DNA from: Mesorhizobium japonicum MAFF 303099
Lineage (GTDB): Bacteria; Pseudomonadota; Alphaproteobacteria; Rhizobiales; Rhizobiaceae
Direction of reading: 5' to 3'
DNA: 64,000 bases
NCBI RefSeq assembly: GCF_000009625.1
Contig: NC_002678.2
Location: 4,930,001-4,994,000, forward strand
A program made the position numbers and the translations under genes. Of the stretch, positions 1-9,088 are shown one piece after another; the first letter of the stretch is position 1, and each line of letters starts with the position of its first letter. The notes beneath the pieces were generated by a model. That model was not told the DNA's origin. It did not search any database and saw nothing but the letters and a program-made list of their open reading frames with translations.

Positions 1-753
1 ATCGTACCAGAGATCAATCCGCTTGCCGTGCAAGCTTGGACCCGCAATACGCCAATCGATGGAAAGAATCTCAACCGAGTGTTTCCGGGCCGGTCGGATG
101 GCTCGGTAAGCGAACGGATCGCAGATGCGATTTCGCGTCTATTGTTGCCTGTGGTGGACACCGTACTCGATCTGCACAGTTTTGGGCCGACTTGGGATTG
201 TGCACCGTCGATCATCTCACACCCTATTGCCGATATCGATCAGATGACGAAGACGGTCAGCATTTCGAAGGCATTCAAGTTGCCGGTGACGTTGCTCTGG
301 GAGCACAACGAAACGGATGGAATGTTCGATACTTTGGTGCATAGACAAGGCAAGACATTCATTTGCACTGAATTTGGCGGCGGCGTAGTCAGCGCCGAAG
401 CACTCACTATCTACGAAGCCGGGGTGCGCAATGGCCTCATTGCGCTTGGCTTGGTCAAGGGCAAGGCCGAGTATCCAACCTTCCGTCAGCAGAAGACCGG
501 CCAAACACTGGAAACAACTTCCTCCGACCAGCTGAAATCGCCCTCACCGGGCATCTTCGAACCGCGCTGCTCGGTGATGGATGAAGTAGAGCAGGGAGAT
601 GTGGTAGGCGTCCTACATCCGATGGGTTCGCTGTCCGCTGCTTCCATCGATATTCGCGCGCAATCGAAATCTACCGTGTTTGCCATCCGATCAGCAATGT
701 ATGTCCAAGGCAACGAAGAAGTGGCGATACTCGCACGACCCTTAGCTCGTTGA
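1..753 (+). CDS. DoeB-like N-acetyl-diaminobutyrate deacetylase (5' end outside window)
   Basis: The frame is open from base 1, so the gene begins upstream and about 250 C-terminal residues are present. It reads as a succinylglutamate desuccinylase/aspartoacylase-type zinc deacylase (M14-like): NLNRVFPG near the start carries the conserved Asn-Arg substrate-binding pair, VLDLHSF gives the Asp-x-His zinc motif, and FICTEFGGG holds the catalytic Glu region. The C-terminal part is the beta-barrel typical of this family. The ectoine-degradation deacetylase DoeB/EutE has this architecture, and a DoeA-like remnant lies just downstream with an Lrp regulator and a class III aminotransferase at 8.4-10.5 kb, so a role in ectoine or related N-acyl amino acid breakdown is likely but inferred. 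Other M14 deacylases cannot be excluded without the N-terminal third. Confidence 0.75.
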   Translation: MVPEINPLAVQAWTRNTPIDGKNLNRVFPGRSDGSVSERIADAISRLLLPVVDTVLDLHSFGPTWDCAPSIISHPIADIDQMTKTVSISKAFKLPVTLLWEHNETDGMFDTLVHRQGKTFICTEFGGGVVSAEALTIYEAGVRNGLIALGLVKGKAEYPTFRQQKTGQTLETTSSDQLKSPSPGIFEPRCSVMDEVEQGDVVGVLHPMGSLSAASIDIRAQSKSTVFAIRSAMYVQGNEEVAILARPLAR

Positions 754-871
754 GGTCGGATGTTCGTCGTCAACCACCCGGGAGATTAAAACGGAACATG
801 CCCGGCGGTGTTAGGCGCAGCCGACCGGGGTGGCCTTCCAGCTGATGGCAGGTCTTTGACTCAAAAACACT

Positions 872-946
872 GGCATTGCGATCACCCAGTCGTTCGTCGT
901 CACTGAGGACGGCTACGAGCCACTCACCAAAAGCCCCGCGAGTTGA
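872..946 (+). pseudogene. C-terminal scrap of an M24 hydrolase (DoeA-like)
   Basis: A 24-codon in-frame stretch reads ITQSFVVTEDGYEPLTKSP and then stops. This resembles the C-terminus of M24 creatinase/aminopeptidase-P-like proteins, where a TFVVTEDG.E.LT..P motif closes the protein. Ectoine hydrolase DoeA belongs to this family and is usually next to doeB, so this is probably the tail of a deleted doeA. The region upstream (754-871) is not recognisable. Confidence 0.5.
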
Positions 947-962
947 TCGTTAAGGACTGACA

Positions 963-1202
963 ATGCGCGACGTGATACCGCAGGACATCTCCCAAAGCTT
1001 TTCCGACACGTATTCCATCGCGCGCCAGAAGTTCCTCGACCTAGCCAAGTCTGTGAAATCATATAAATCGCCAGCCGGGGGACCGGCTGGCGAGGAATTG
1101 TTCACCGATGTCGCTTGGTTCGGCAATCCAGACGCTTATCATGTGGGCGTATTGATCTCGGCTACGCACGGCGTAGAGGGCTACTGCGGCTCGGCAGGTT
1201 GA
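963..1202 (+). pseudogene. DUF2817 (M14-like) peptidase, truncated N-terminus
   Basis: This 79-codon frame starts with ATG behind an AAGGACTGAC stretch. It contains the DUF2817 family start and ends at ISATHGVEGYCGSAG, where the conserved HGxEG zinc-binding motif is followed at once by a stop. Family members run to about 350 residues, so roughly three quarters of the protein is missing. It lies downstream of the DoeB-like gene in the same orientation. It is most likely a decayed gene rather than a functional small protein. Confidence 0.6.
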
Positions 1203-1437
1203 CCTACGGTTAGACGTATGAGGACCGGATCAGCGAGCGAAGCAGACATATTGTAGTTGCAAAAACAAGAGAGGCGACGGCGGTCCTAAAAATAGGCACT
1301 GGCCATCTCAAAACGCGATGACATAGCCCGGAACATTATATTGGCGGACCCAATGCCAACTGGCACATACTTCGTAGGTAACGGAACCAACCGCATCCGC
1401 CCGTCAACACCGTCCGGCAGAAATCGAGTGAACTGAA

Positions 1438-2688
1438 GTGCAGATCAAAGATGTACTCCTCGCGCCAGGAAGCGGCGCGTTTTTCTACGACGATCAGGCA
1501 GCCATAAGAGCAGGTGCCACGCAGGACGGTTTTGTCTATGTGGGCCAACCCGCGACGCCAGCCTTCCAATCCATTCGCGTTCCGGCAAATTCGCTAAGTA
1601 TCGGGCTTGTCCTTGTCGATGACACCGTCGTTTGGGGCGATATGATGAGCGTTCAGTATTCTGGTGCCGGTGGGCGCGATGCGTTGTTTGAAACTTCTCA
1701 AATCTCGGATTTGACATCGCGGGTCGTGATGCCTCGGCTTATCGATGTCGATGTGTCTCGCTACCTCGATGCCTGCGCGAAGGTTTTCGAGCCCATCGGA
1801 CACAAGCGGTTACCTCTCGCGATTGAGTATGGCGTCAGCCAGGCGCTCCTTCGCGCAGCAGCCCACCTTCAACGTACGACAATGGCAGAGATTGTATGCA
1901 GTGAATTTGACCTACCGCTGCCAACGCACAGGGTGCCGATCTACTGCCAGAGTGGTGATGCTCGGGAACTTAACGTCGACAAGATGATTTTGAAAGCCGT
2001 GGATGTGCTTCCGCACGGTCTGATCAATTCACGGCAGAAATTCGGTGTCGACGGCCAGACCTTCATGGAGTTTGTGAAGTGGGTTGTGACGCGTACGCGT
2101 CAAATCGGCAGTCCAGGATATCATCCGGTGCTGCATTTCGACGTGTATGGGTGGATCGGCGAGGAAATCGGCCTAGAGCCGCAACGGATCGCCGACTTTA
2201 TCTGCAGGGTTGCAGATAGCGTCCCGGATTTCACGCTCAACATCGAGTCCCCGGCGGATTTTGGTTCGACGCAAGCTCAAATTGAGAACTACGCCAAGAT
2301 CGTATCGATTTTAGACAACCGGGGTTCCAGCGCGCGCATTGTCGTGGATGAGAGATGCAATACGTTTGAGGATATCCGGCTCTTTGCCGAAGCGAAGGCC
2401 ACGCATCTCGTTCAGATCAAGACCCCCGATGTCGGCTCAATTGCCGATACAGCGCGGGCAGTTCTTCTCTGCAAAACGAATAAGGTAGGCGCATATGTCG
2501 GGGGAAGCTGTACCGAGACAGATCTCTCCGCCCAAGCTTCCGTCCACGTATCCGTGGCAACCCAGGCCGACATGATGCTTGCAAAGCCTGGAATGGGTGT
2601 CGACGAGGCATTCTCAATTGTTGGGAACGAACAGAACCGCTTGCTGGCGATGCTGAACCGTCGTCGGACCCAAAACGAAAAAATTTGA
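1438..2688 (+). CDS. 3-methylaspartate ammonia-lyase
   Basis: This 416-residue protein of the enolase superfamily catalyses reversible deamination of (2S,3S)-3-methylaspartate to mesaconate. The expected active-site residues are visible in order: Asp in LHFDVYG, Glu in LNIESPAD and Asp in IVVDERCN as Mg2+ ligands, and the catalytic Lys in VQIKTPD, matching the well-studied clostridial enzyme (Asp238, Glu273, Asp307, Lys331). Length equals the family norm (about 413). The start is GTG at 1438; no strong ribosome-binding site is seen. A CoA-transferase follows after 18 bp, and a class I fumarase lies 4 kb downstream. No glutamate mutase genes are visible in the window, so the source of methylaspartate is not explained here. 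Confidence 0.92.
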   Translation: MQIKDVLLAPGSGAFFYDDQAAIRAGATQDGFVYVGQPATPAFQSIRVPANSLSIGLVLVDDTVVWGDMMSVQYSGAGGRDALFETSQISDLTSRVVMPRLIDVDVSRYLDACAKVFEPIGHKRLPLAIEYGVSQALLRAAAHLQRTTMAEIVCSEFDLPLPTHRVPIYCQSGDARELNVDKMILKAVDVLPHGLINSRQKFGVDGQTFMEFVKWVVTRTRQIGSPGYHPVLHFDVYGWIGEEIGLEPQRIADFICRVADSVPDFTLNIESPADFGSTQAQIENYAKIVSILDNRGSSARIVVDERCNTFEDIRLFAEAKATHLVQIKTPDVGSIADTARAVLLCKTNKVGAYVGGSCTETDLSAQASVHVSVATQADMMLAKPGMGVDEAFSIVGNEQNRLLAMLNRRRTQNEKI

Positions 2689-2706
2689 TGACAAGCACGG
2701 TGTTGT

Positions 2707-3870
2707 ATGCAGAACTCTCTTGAGGGGATCACTGTCGTAGCCGTGGAGCAGGCGGTGGCCGCGCCTTACGCATCGTCGCGCCTTGCGGACGCCGGCGCCC
2801 GGGTCATCAAGGTTGAGAGGCCCGAAGGGGATTTTGCCCGAAACTACGACAAGTTGGTGCGTGGGCAAAGCGCCTATTTCGTCTGGCTTAATCGGGGTAA
2901 GGAGTCGGTCTGTCTGGACCTGAGGTTGGAGGCGGATCGCGCCGTCCTGGACACGCTCATTGCCAGTGCTGACGTCTTTATCCAGAATCTGAAGCCGGGC
3001 AGTATCCAAAAACTGGGTTTCGCGTCTGCGGATCTGCGTCGACGTTTTCCGCGGCTGATCACCTGCGACATTTCTGGTTTCGGGGACATAGGGCCGTATT
3101 CCCATTTGAAAGCCTATGATCTCATCGTCCAGGCCGAAACAGGTCTATGCGCGATCACCGGCAACCAACAGGGTCCCGCGCGTGTAGGGGTCTCGGTTTG
3201 CGACATTTCGGCGGGCATGACGGCACATAGCGCCATTCTTCAGGCACTGTACCACCGCGAGGTTACCGGAGAAGGAACAGGCATCCAGGTGTCACTGTTC
3301 GATGCCGTCGCCGACTGGATGAATGTTCCGGTTTTGCAAAACGACTATAGCAGCTACCACACGGTACGCGCCGGCGTGAAACACCCGTCGCTTGCTCCAT
3401 ACGGCGCCTATCGTTGCGCCGACGGCAAAGAGGTCATCTTTTCGGTTCAGAACGACCGCGAATGGGTGAATTTTTGCGAGAAGTTCCTGAAGCAGCCCGG
3501 GCTGACCCGCGCATCTGGCTTCGCCGATAATATGGAGCGTCTCGGTCACCGAGCACAACTTGATGAGATCATTGAACGGCGGTTTTCCGAACTATCCTGC
3601 CACCAAGCGATGCAGGAGCTTGAGACGGCCGGCCTTGCATACGGCCGACTGAACGAAGTGGTGGATGTTTCAAATCATCCACACATTCGCAGGGTTGAGG
3701 TAAGCACACCCGAAGGAACCGTCGCGACGATAGCGCCGGCAGCGATTTTCAACTCGGAGCACCCCGCGCTGCGCCCAGTTCCGGCTCTTGGCGCCCATAC
3801 TGAGGCGGTCCGCGAGGAGGTTCTGGCGCTTTTGCGCGAAAGAGCCGCGTCAGCGGGAGACCGCGTCTGA
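2707..3870 (+). CDS. CaiB/BaiF family CoA-transferase
   Basis: A 387-residue class III CoA-transferase. The N-terminus (ITVVAVEQAVAAPYASSRLADAGARVIKVE, shown here only to mark the fold start) and the motif LKAYDLIVQAETGL, with the catalytic Asp at residue 138, identify the family. These enzymes move CoA between carboxylic acids through an aspartyl-CoA anhydride. The gene is 18 bp behind methylaspartate ammonia-lyase and is followed by a scrap of a citrate-lyase-like gene, so the acceptor is plausibly mesaconate or citramalate (for example mesaconyl-CoA or citramalyl-CoA formation). That substrate assignment is inference. Homologues act on formate/oxalate, carnitine and bile acids as well. Confidence 0.85.
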   Translation: MQNSLEGITVVAVEQAVAAPYASSRLADAGARVIKVERPEGDFARNYDKLVRGQSAYFVWLNRGKESVCLDLRLEADRAVLDTLIASADVFIQNLKPGSIQKLGFASADLRRRFPRLITCDISGFGDIGPYSHLKAYDLIVQAETGLCAITGNQQGPARVGVSVCDISAGMTAHSAILQALYHREVTGEGTGIQVSLFDAVADWMNVPVLQNDYSSYHTVRAGVKHPSLAPYGAYRCADGKEVIFSVQNDREWVNFCEKFLKQPGLTRASGFADNMERLGHRAQLDEIIERRFSELSCHQAMQELETAGLAYGRLNEVVDVSNHPHIRRVEVSTPEGTVATIAPAAIFNSEHPALRPVPALGAHTEAVREEVLALLRERAASAGDRV

Positions 3871-3990
3871 GTAGGGGGAGTGCGCTCGCGGTTTGCGAAA
3901 AGCCTGTTTGCCCGGATCATCTCAGCGTGTAGACCATTCAGCAAGCCTCCTGCCGTCACGTTCGCTAACATTGATTGCACAGGCGACTCC

Positions 3991-4110
3991 ATGATCAAGG
4001 ACACCTTTCCGGCCGTCGAAAGCGCGATGTCTGTGCCTCGCTGGAGATCCCTGCTCTTCGTACCCACTCACGTCCCGCGCTTTGTGGTGTGGAGGAGCGG
4101 CGCCGCGAGG
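3991..4110 (+). pseudogene. N-terminal remnant of an HpcH/HpaI (citrate lyase beta-like) gene
   Basis: The stretch from 4027 reads MSVPRWRSLLFVPTHVPRFV, which is the typical N-terminus of CitE/malyl-CoA lyase-like proteins (RSLLFVPG..P.. signature). After about 25 codons the similarity stops and the frame runs through unrelated sequence. Members of this family cleave citramalyl-CoA or malyl-CoA, which would complete a mesaconate-CoA route begun by the two upstream genes. The rest of this 356-bp gap before the LysR gene holds nothing else recognisable. Confidence 0.55.
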
Positions 4111-4226
4111 CGTCCCCCTATCCCGATCAATCCTGAATCCCTTAAATCGCGACACGCTTTAGTGGGACAGTTTTGTGGCTTGCCTGCCATCTCGTTTCGA
4201 GATAGATATAAGAGCACTGGGGAAAC

Positions 4227-5177
4227 ATGCCCCGGGTGGATTTCTTCATCGTGGACATCAGGCAGTTAAGATACTTTGTCGGCGTTGTCGAAGCCGGCAG
4301 TTTCACGAAGGCAGCTGCGACCCTCAATGTTGCTCAAAGCGCTTTAAGCCTGCATGTGCGTCAACTGGAGGAAGGATTCGGGACACAGCTGCTGGTTCGC
4401 GAGAGGACCGGTGTTAGTGTCACGGCGTCTGGAGACAAGCTGCTTGAGCGCGCGCGGAACATCCTTAAGGAAATTCGACTCACCGAGGCGGAATTGACCA
4501 ACACAGCCGCTTCCCCTGCCGGGGAGGTGACCATTGGCATTCCGTCCGGAGCCGCTCGCGTCCTTAGCGGCCCCCTGCTTGAATCAGTGAGAGCCGAACT
4601 GCCGAGGGTCTCACTAAAGATGATCGAGGGTATGACGGGACCGCTGGAGGAGTGGATGGCTGCTGGACGCTTCAATCTGGCAGTTCTCTACCGGACCGCG
4701 GACAGTGTGGGGCGAATGACAGTCCTGGCGCGCGAAGACCTCTGTCTGGTGGTGCCGTCAGGTGAGCCGCCTTTCGAAGAGTCGATATCTCTGGCGGACC
4801 TGCATGCGTTCCCGTTGGCGGTTCCCATGCGCAATAACAACGTCAGGCGTTCGGTGGCTGACGTCGTCGCACAACACGGCTGCGCGCTGGATGTCAAGTT
4901 TGAAGTGGACTCGCTCTCAACCATCATCAACATGGTCATAGAGGGAAAAGCCCATTCTATTCTCGCCCCCTCGGCCGTTCAAAAAGAGGCATCTCAAGGG
5001 CTGGTTAGGACGGTCAAAATCGTCGATCCGGTGATCACCCGTTCCGTCGTGCTTGCCGTAAATCCGAAAGATGAGCGTTCTGCGGCCGTCTCCGCGGTCC
5101 GCAAGCTCATCCCCAAGGTCGCCAGAGAATTAATTGAGAGTCGGGCCTGGGCAGCTGCGGCACCTGACGCGGCCTGA
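4227..5177 (+). CDS. LysR-family transcriptional regulator
   Basis: A 316-residue LysR regulator. Residues about 9-68 form the winged helix-turn-helix (DIRQLRYFVGVVEAGSFTKA, then AQSALSLHVRQLE), and the remainder is the periplasmic-binding-like effector domain (GEVTIGIPSG onward). The ATG at 4227 has a GGGGAA ribosome-binding site 5 bp upstream; a GTG at 4251 would give the more usual MDIRQLRYF start and cannot be excluded. It points the same way as the aldehyde dehydrogenase and fumarase genes and probably controls part of this catabolic cluster. NAC/Cbl-like or GltC-like LysR subfamilies are possible; the effector is unknown. Confidence 0.9.
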   Translation: MPRVDFFIVDIRQLRYFVGVVEAGSFTKAAATLNVAQSALSLHVRQLEEGFGTQLLVRERTGVSVTASGDKLLERARNILKEIRLTEAELTNTAASPAGEVTIGIPSGAARVLSGPLLESVRAELPRVSLKMIEGMTGPLEEWMAAGRFNLAVLYRTADSVGRMTVLAREDLCLVVPSGEPPFEESISLADLHAFPLAVPMRNNNVRRSVADVVAQHGCALDVKFEVDSLSTIINMVIEGKAHSILAPSAVQKEASQGLVRTVKIVDPVITRSVVLAVNPKDERSAAVSAVRKLIPKVARELIESRAWAAAAPDAA

Positions 5178-5376
5178 CAATCCATTCGACCTGTATGGCA
5201 ACGCCACGACCTCTTGCGGCCATCAGGATCAGATCGATCTGGATTCCAGATGGACTTCGGCAATATTCGATATTTGACCTGGCGCGACACTCGCGATGAA
5301 ACTGGCTCAGGCGAGTTACCGGGTTCGGTATCGAACGGCGCTCGTATGGCAAGAATTCACTTGAGTGGAGCACGCG

Positions 5377-6810
5377 ATGTTCGACGCCAGGACCTACGAG
5401 CTCTTCATTAACGGCAAATGGCGAGCCGGTGGCAGCAAAGCAACATTGCCGGTGATTAACCCGGCGACGGAGAAGGTATTTGCCTCGGTGGCCTCGGCCA
5501 CGGTGTCGGACTTGGATGAGGCTCTTGCTTCGGCAGAACGCAGCCGCAAGGCGTGGTCCTCGCGGCCAGCCAAAGATCGGGGCGAGATCCTCGTAGCAGC
5601 CGCAAGGATTCTAGCAGAGAAGGCTGCAGCCGCAGCCCGGGACCTGTCGGCCGAACAGGGAAAAACGATTGCCGAAGCGACAGGTGAGTACGCGCGCGCT
5701 GTCGAAACGCTGGAATGGAACGGCAGAAATGTTGAAGAGCTGTCGGCCTCGATTCCGTTGGGCCCGAACCGGATGATCGTCCCGGAGGCGCTCGGTGTCG
5801 TTGCTGCCTTTACGCCTTGGAACTATCCGGCCGTTCTCATCGCGCGCAAGCTCGCCCCCGCGCTGGCGGCAGGCTGCCCGGTGATCCTCAAAGGGGCTGA
5901 AGAGACACCGAGCGTGGCTGTCCATATCGTTGAATCGTTGCGCCAAGCAGGCATCCCCGACGGCGTGGTCAATCTGGTCTTCGGTATTCCGGTGCATATA
6001 TCGCGGCATCTCCTGAGTTCCCCAACCGTGAAGGTCTTGACTTTCACCGGTTCAACCGCGGTTGGAAAACAGCTGGCCATGCTCGCCGCGAATAATTTGC
6101 AGCGCTGCATTCTTGAACTCGGTGGGCACTCTCCGGTTATTGTGTGCGAGGATGCCGACCTGGCAAAGGCCATACCCGCGATCTCGGAATACAAGTTCGA
6201 GTGCGCGGGCCAGAGTTGCAATGCGCCCAGCAGGATTCTTGTCGCTCGGTCTCTCTATGAGCAATTCCTGTCCCGGATGACGGATGCGGCCCGCAAGATA
6301 AAGATCGGCGCACCGGACGACCCTGCAACGGAGATGGGTCCGATGGCAAATGCGCGGCGAATCGAGGCCATGCAGCGTCTGACCAAGGATGCGGTCGATC
6401 GTGGCGCCCGCATCGAGACCGGTGGAACCCGCCTCGACGGACCGGGCTTTTACTGGCCGCCAACCATCCTGACGGGTGTGCCAAAGGATGCCAGAGTGCT
6501 TCATGAAGAGCCGTTCGGGCCGATCCTCACGGTGGCGCCGTTCGACACGCTTGAGGAGGCCATCGAGGAAGCCAACGCCACCGAGTACGGCCTGGCCGCC
6601 TATTTCTTCACCGGCGCTGCCGATGCGCAACAGAAGCTTATCAACAGTCTTTCAGCAGGCGCTGTCAGTGTGAATTACCTGAAAGGGGTTTCCGCGGATG
6701 CGCCCTATGGGGGCGTCAAACAGAGCGGCTATGGATATGAAGGAGGCGAGCAGGGAGTGCGGAGCTTCCAGATCTTGAAAATGGTCAACGGCCTCAGCTC
6801 ATTTGGATGA
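5377..6810 (+). CDS. NAD(P)-dependent aldehyde dehydrogenase (succinate-semialdehyde type)
   Basis: A 477-residue aldehyde dehydrogenase. TPWNYP marks the Rossmann entry, FTGSTAVGK the cofactor loop, ELGGHSP carries the general-base Glu247, and GQSC carries the nucleophile Cys281. The start at ATG 5377 is preferred over GTG 5365 because GTGGAG lies about 7 bp upstream as a ribosome-binding site. It is followed after 6 bp by the fumarase gene, so both are probably co-transcribed. Best guess is succinate- or aspartate-semialdehyde oxidation, which would fit an aminotransferase product made by the gene at 9.1 kb (compare DoeD then DoeC in ectoine breakdown). The exact aldehyde is not decided by the sequence. 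Confidence 0.88.
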   Translation: MFDARTYELFINGKWRAGGSKATLPVINPATEKVFASVASATVSDLDEALASAERSRKAWSSRPAKDRGEILVAAARILAEKAAAAARDLSAEQGKTIAEATGEYARAVETLEWNGRNVEELSASIPLGPNRMIVPEALGVVAAFTPWNYPAVLIARKLAPALAAGCPVILKGAEETPSVAVHIVESLRQAGIPDGVVNLVFGIPVHISRHLLSSPTVKVLTFTGSTAVGKQLAMLAANNLQRCILELGGHSPVIVCEDADLAKAIPAISEYKFECAGQSCNAPSRILVARSLYEQFLSRMTDAARKIKIGAPDDPATEMGPMANARRIEAMQRLTKDAVDRGARIETGGTRLDGPGFYWPPTILTGVPKDARVLHEEPFGPILTVAPFDTLEEAIEEANATEYGLAAYFFTGAADAQQKLINSLSAGAVSVNYLKGVSADAPYGGVKQSGYGYEGGEQGVRSFQILKMVNGLSSFG

Positions 6811-6816
6811 AATCCG

Positions 6817-8361
6817 GTGGGAAATAGAACACGGACCATAGCCGGCAAGGACATCACAAGGAGCGTGGCCGACGCCCTTCAGTACATCTCGTACTACCAT
6901 CCTCCAGATTATATCCGGTCTCTTTCGCAGGCCTACGCGCGCGAACAGAGTCCAGCGGCGAAGAACGCAATAGGGCAGATTCTGCTGAACTCCCGCATGG
7001 CGGCCTTCGGGCGGCGGCCGATCTGCCAGGACACCGGCCTTGTGGTCGTCTTCGCGAAGGTCGGCATGGAAACCCGCATCAAATCAACGATCAGTTTCGC
7101 AGACCTCGTGAACGAGGGCGTCCGTCAGGCATATCTCGACCCGGACAATCCCCTTCGGGCCTCGATCGTTGCCGATCCGCTCGCCGGACGGGTCAATACT
7201 CGTGACAACACGCCGGCGGTCGTCCACGTTGACCTTGTACAAGGTAACCAGATTGAGATCACCATTGCCGCAAAAGGCGGCGGGTCAGAGAACAAAGCAC
7301 GTTTTACCACCTTGAACCCCAGCGCCTCCGTTTCCGACTGGGTGATTGACACAGTATCGACGCTTGGCAGTGGGTGGTGTCCGCCCGGCCTGATCTCCGT
7401 CGGCATCGGTGGTAGCGCTGAAAAGGCGATGCTGCTGGCCAAGGAGGCCATGAACAAGCCCATCGACATGTCGGAACTAATCGCCAGGGGGCCGTCAAGC
7501 GCGGAGGAGGCATTGCGGATTGAGCTTTATGAGCGGATTAACGCGCTGGGCATCGGCGCCCAAGGCCTCGGTGGCCTGACGACAGTCGTCGATGTCAAGG
7601 TTGCGACGTATCCTACCCATGCGGCGTCCAAGCCCGTGGCGCTCATTCCGCAATGCGCCGCCAACCGGCACCTGAAGTTTACCTTGGATGGCTCCGGACC
7701 AATCAGGGTGCAGCCGCCCGATTTGTGCGAATGGCCCGACATTGGAACCGACGAATTGAGTCCAGCCGGCGTGCGAAGAGTCAACCTCGATGCGTTGACC
7801 AAGGAAGAGACGGCATCGTGGCGCTGTGGTGAAACGCTCCTTCTGTCCGGAAAGATGCTGACAGGCCGTGACGCCGCCCACAAGCGAATGGTCGAGCTGA
7901 TCGACGCCGGCAAACCGCTTCCGTTCGATCTGCAGGGACGCGTGATATACTACGTTGGACCCGTCCGCGCCGTGCGAGATGAGGTCGTCGGACCGGCTGG
8001 CCCAACAACCTCCAGCCGCTTGGACGATTTTACGGACAAGGTGCTCGCCGAAACCGGGCTTTTCGCGATGGTGGGCAAAGCGGAGAGGGGACGAGCGGCC
8101 ATCGAGTCGATCGTAAGACATAAAACGCCGTATCTCATCGCAGTGGGTGGGGCTGCCTACCTGATATCAAAATCAATTAAGTCAGCGCGGCTCATTGCCT
8201 TCGAAGACCTGGGTATGGAAGCAGTCTATGAATTCGAGGTGCAGGATATGCCCGTGATCATGGCTGTCGATGTTGATGGAAACTCCATTCACAATTCAGG
8301 GCCTCTTGAGTGGCGCAAGCGCATGGCGGCCGACAGCATCGCACGCAACATCGGCGTTTGA
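6817..8361 (+). CDS. Class I (Fe-S) fumarate hydratase family; possible mesaconase
   Basis: A 514-residue one-polypeptide class I fumarase. The three Cys that hold the [4Fe-4S] cluster are visible: Cys70 in RPICQDTG, Cys188 in GSGWCPPG and Cys280 in IPQCAAN. The C-terminal beta domain begins near residue 325. Classical FumA runs to about 550 residues; the shorter ~510-residue form includes characterised mesaconases that hydrate mesaconate to (S)-citramalate. Because methylaspartate ammonia-lyase (which makes mesaconate) lies in the same cluster, mesaconase is the preferred activity, but fumarase activity is equally compatible with the residues. Start is GTG at 6817, 6 bp after the aldehyde dehydrogenase stop. 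Confidence 0.85.
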   Translation: MGNRTRTIAGKDITRSVADALQYISYYHPPDYIRSLSQAYAREQSPAAKNAIGQILLNSRMAAFGRRPICQDTGLVVVFAKVGMETRIKSTISFADLVNEGVRQAYLDPDNPLRASIVADPLAGRVNTRDNTPAVVHVDLVQGNQIEITIAAKGGGSENKARFTTLNPSASVSDWVIDTVSTLGSGWCPPGLISVGIGGSAEKAMLLAKEAMNKPIDMSELIARGPSSAEEALRIELYERINALGIGAQGLGGLTTVVDVKVATYPTHAASKPVALIPQCAANRHLKFTLDGSGPIRVQPPDLCEWPDIGTDELSPAGVRRVNLDALTKEETASWRCGETLLLSGKMLTGRDAAHKRMVELIDAGKPLPFDLQGRVIYYVGPVRAVRDEVVGPAGPTTSSRLDDFTDKVLAETGLFAMVGKAERGRAAIESIVRHKTPYLIAVGGAAYLISKSIKSARLIAFEDLGMEAVYEFEVQDMPVIMAVDVDGNSIHNSGPLEWRKRMAADSIARNIGV

Positions 8362-8428
8362 GCCTTCCGACTAAGCTCGGTTGGTGGGCGTCAATTCCGT
8401 TGTTGACAACGGCTAAGAGCAGAAGGTC

Positions 8429-8926
8429 ATGAAGTCGAAACCCAATCCTGCGCGCCTGGACGCTTGGGACTTCCGGATTCTCTCAGAGATTCAGTCAGAC
8501 GGCCGGATTTCAAAAAGCGAGCTTGCAAAACGCGTTCATCTTTCGGCGTCGGCCTGCTCGGAGCGGCTCCGTGCACTCGAGGTCGCAGGGATTATTGAGG
8601 GGTTCTACGCGCGGCTGAGTCCGGTCCTCATCAGCGGCATGGTCTTTGTCATGGTGGAGGTCGTGCTGGAACGTCATCGCCTCGAGGACCAAAGACACTT
8701 TGAGACTGCGATCGGAGAATTTCCGGAAATCTTGGATTGCTGGGCTATCGGCGGGCGGATCGATTATCTGATGCGCATCGCATCTCCTTCTATGGCTGCG
8801 TATCAGGATTTCATGGAGCGACTGCTGCAGGCAGGCTTGGGGATCGATCAATATTACAGTCTTGTCGTGACCAAACCTGTGAAATCCAATTCGCCGATCC
8901 CCTTGTCCGCACTAAGGGAACGGTGA
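8429..8926 (+). CDS. Lrp/AsnC family transcriptional regulator
   Basis: A 165-residue regulator. Residues 10-70 form the AsnC helix-turn-helix (AWDFRILSEIQSDGRISKSE, ASACSERLRALE), and residues 75-150 form the RAM ligand-binding domain. It sits 67 bp after the fumarase and 162 bp before a class III aminotransferase, all on the plus strand. An Lrp-type regulator (DoeX/AsnC) accompanies ectoine-utilisation genes in many proteobacteria, in line with the DoeB-like gene at the window start, but any amino acid could be the effector. Confidence 0.9.
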   Translation: MKSKPNPARLDAWDFRILSEIQSDGRISKSELAKRVHLSASACSERLRALEVAGIIEGFYARLSPVLISGMVFVMVEVVLERHRLEDQRHFETAIGEFPEILDCWAIGGRIDYLMRIASPSMAAYQDFMERLLQAGLGIDQYYSLVVTKPVKSNSPIPLSALRER

Positions 8927-9088
8927 ATGCCGAAGCCGTGGTTTCCACGGCGTTTGATGGCGATTCCGCCAATTCGTCGGCGAAAGACGTGCATTCCCGC
9001 GAAACTCAAAAGGCTGTTGCGGTATGCTTATTGCTAAGGAAGCGGCCGGCCGAGTGCCCTCCGCCAATCCATCGCGAGGAGAGGGACT

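Noticed and set aside
1350..1370. Sigma-54 promoter (TGGCACATACTTCGT) upstream of methylaspartate ammonia-lyase
   Set aside because: The -12 element does not match TTGC and the spacing is off.
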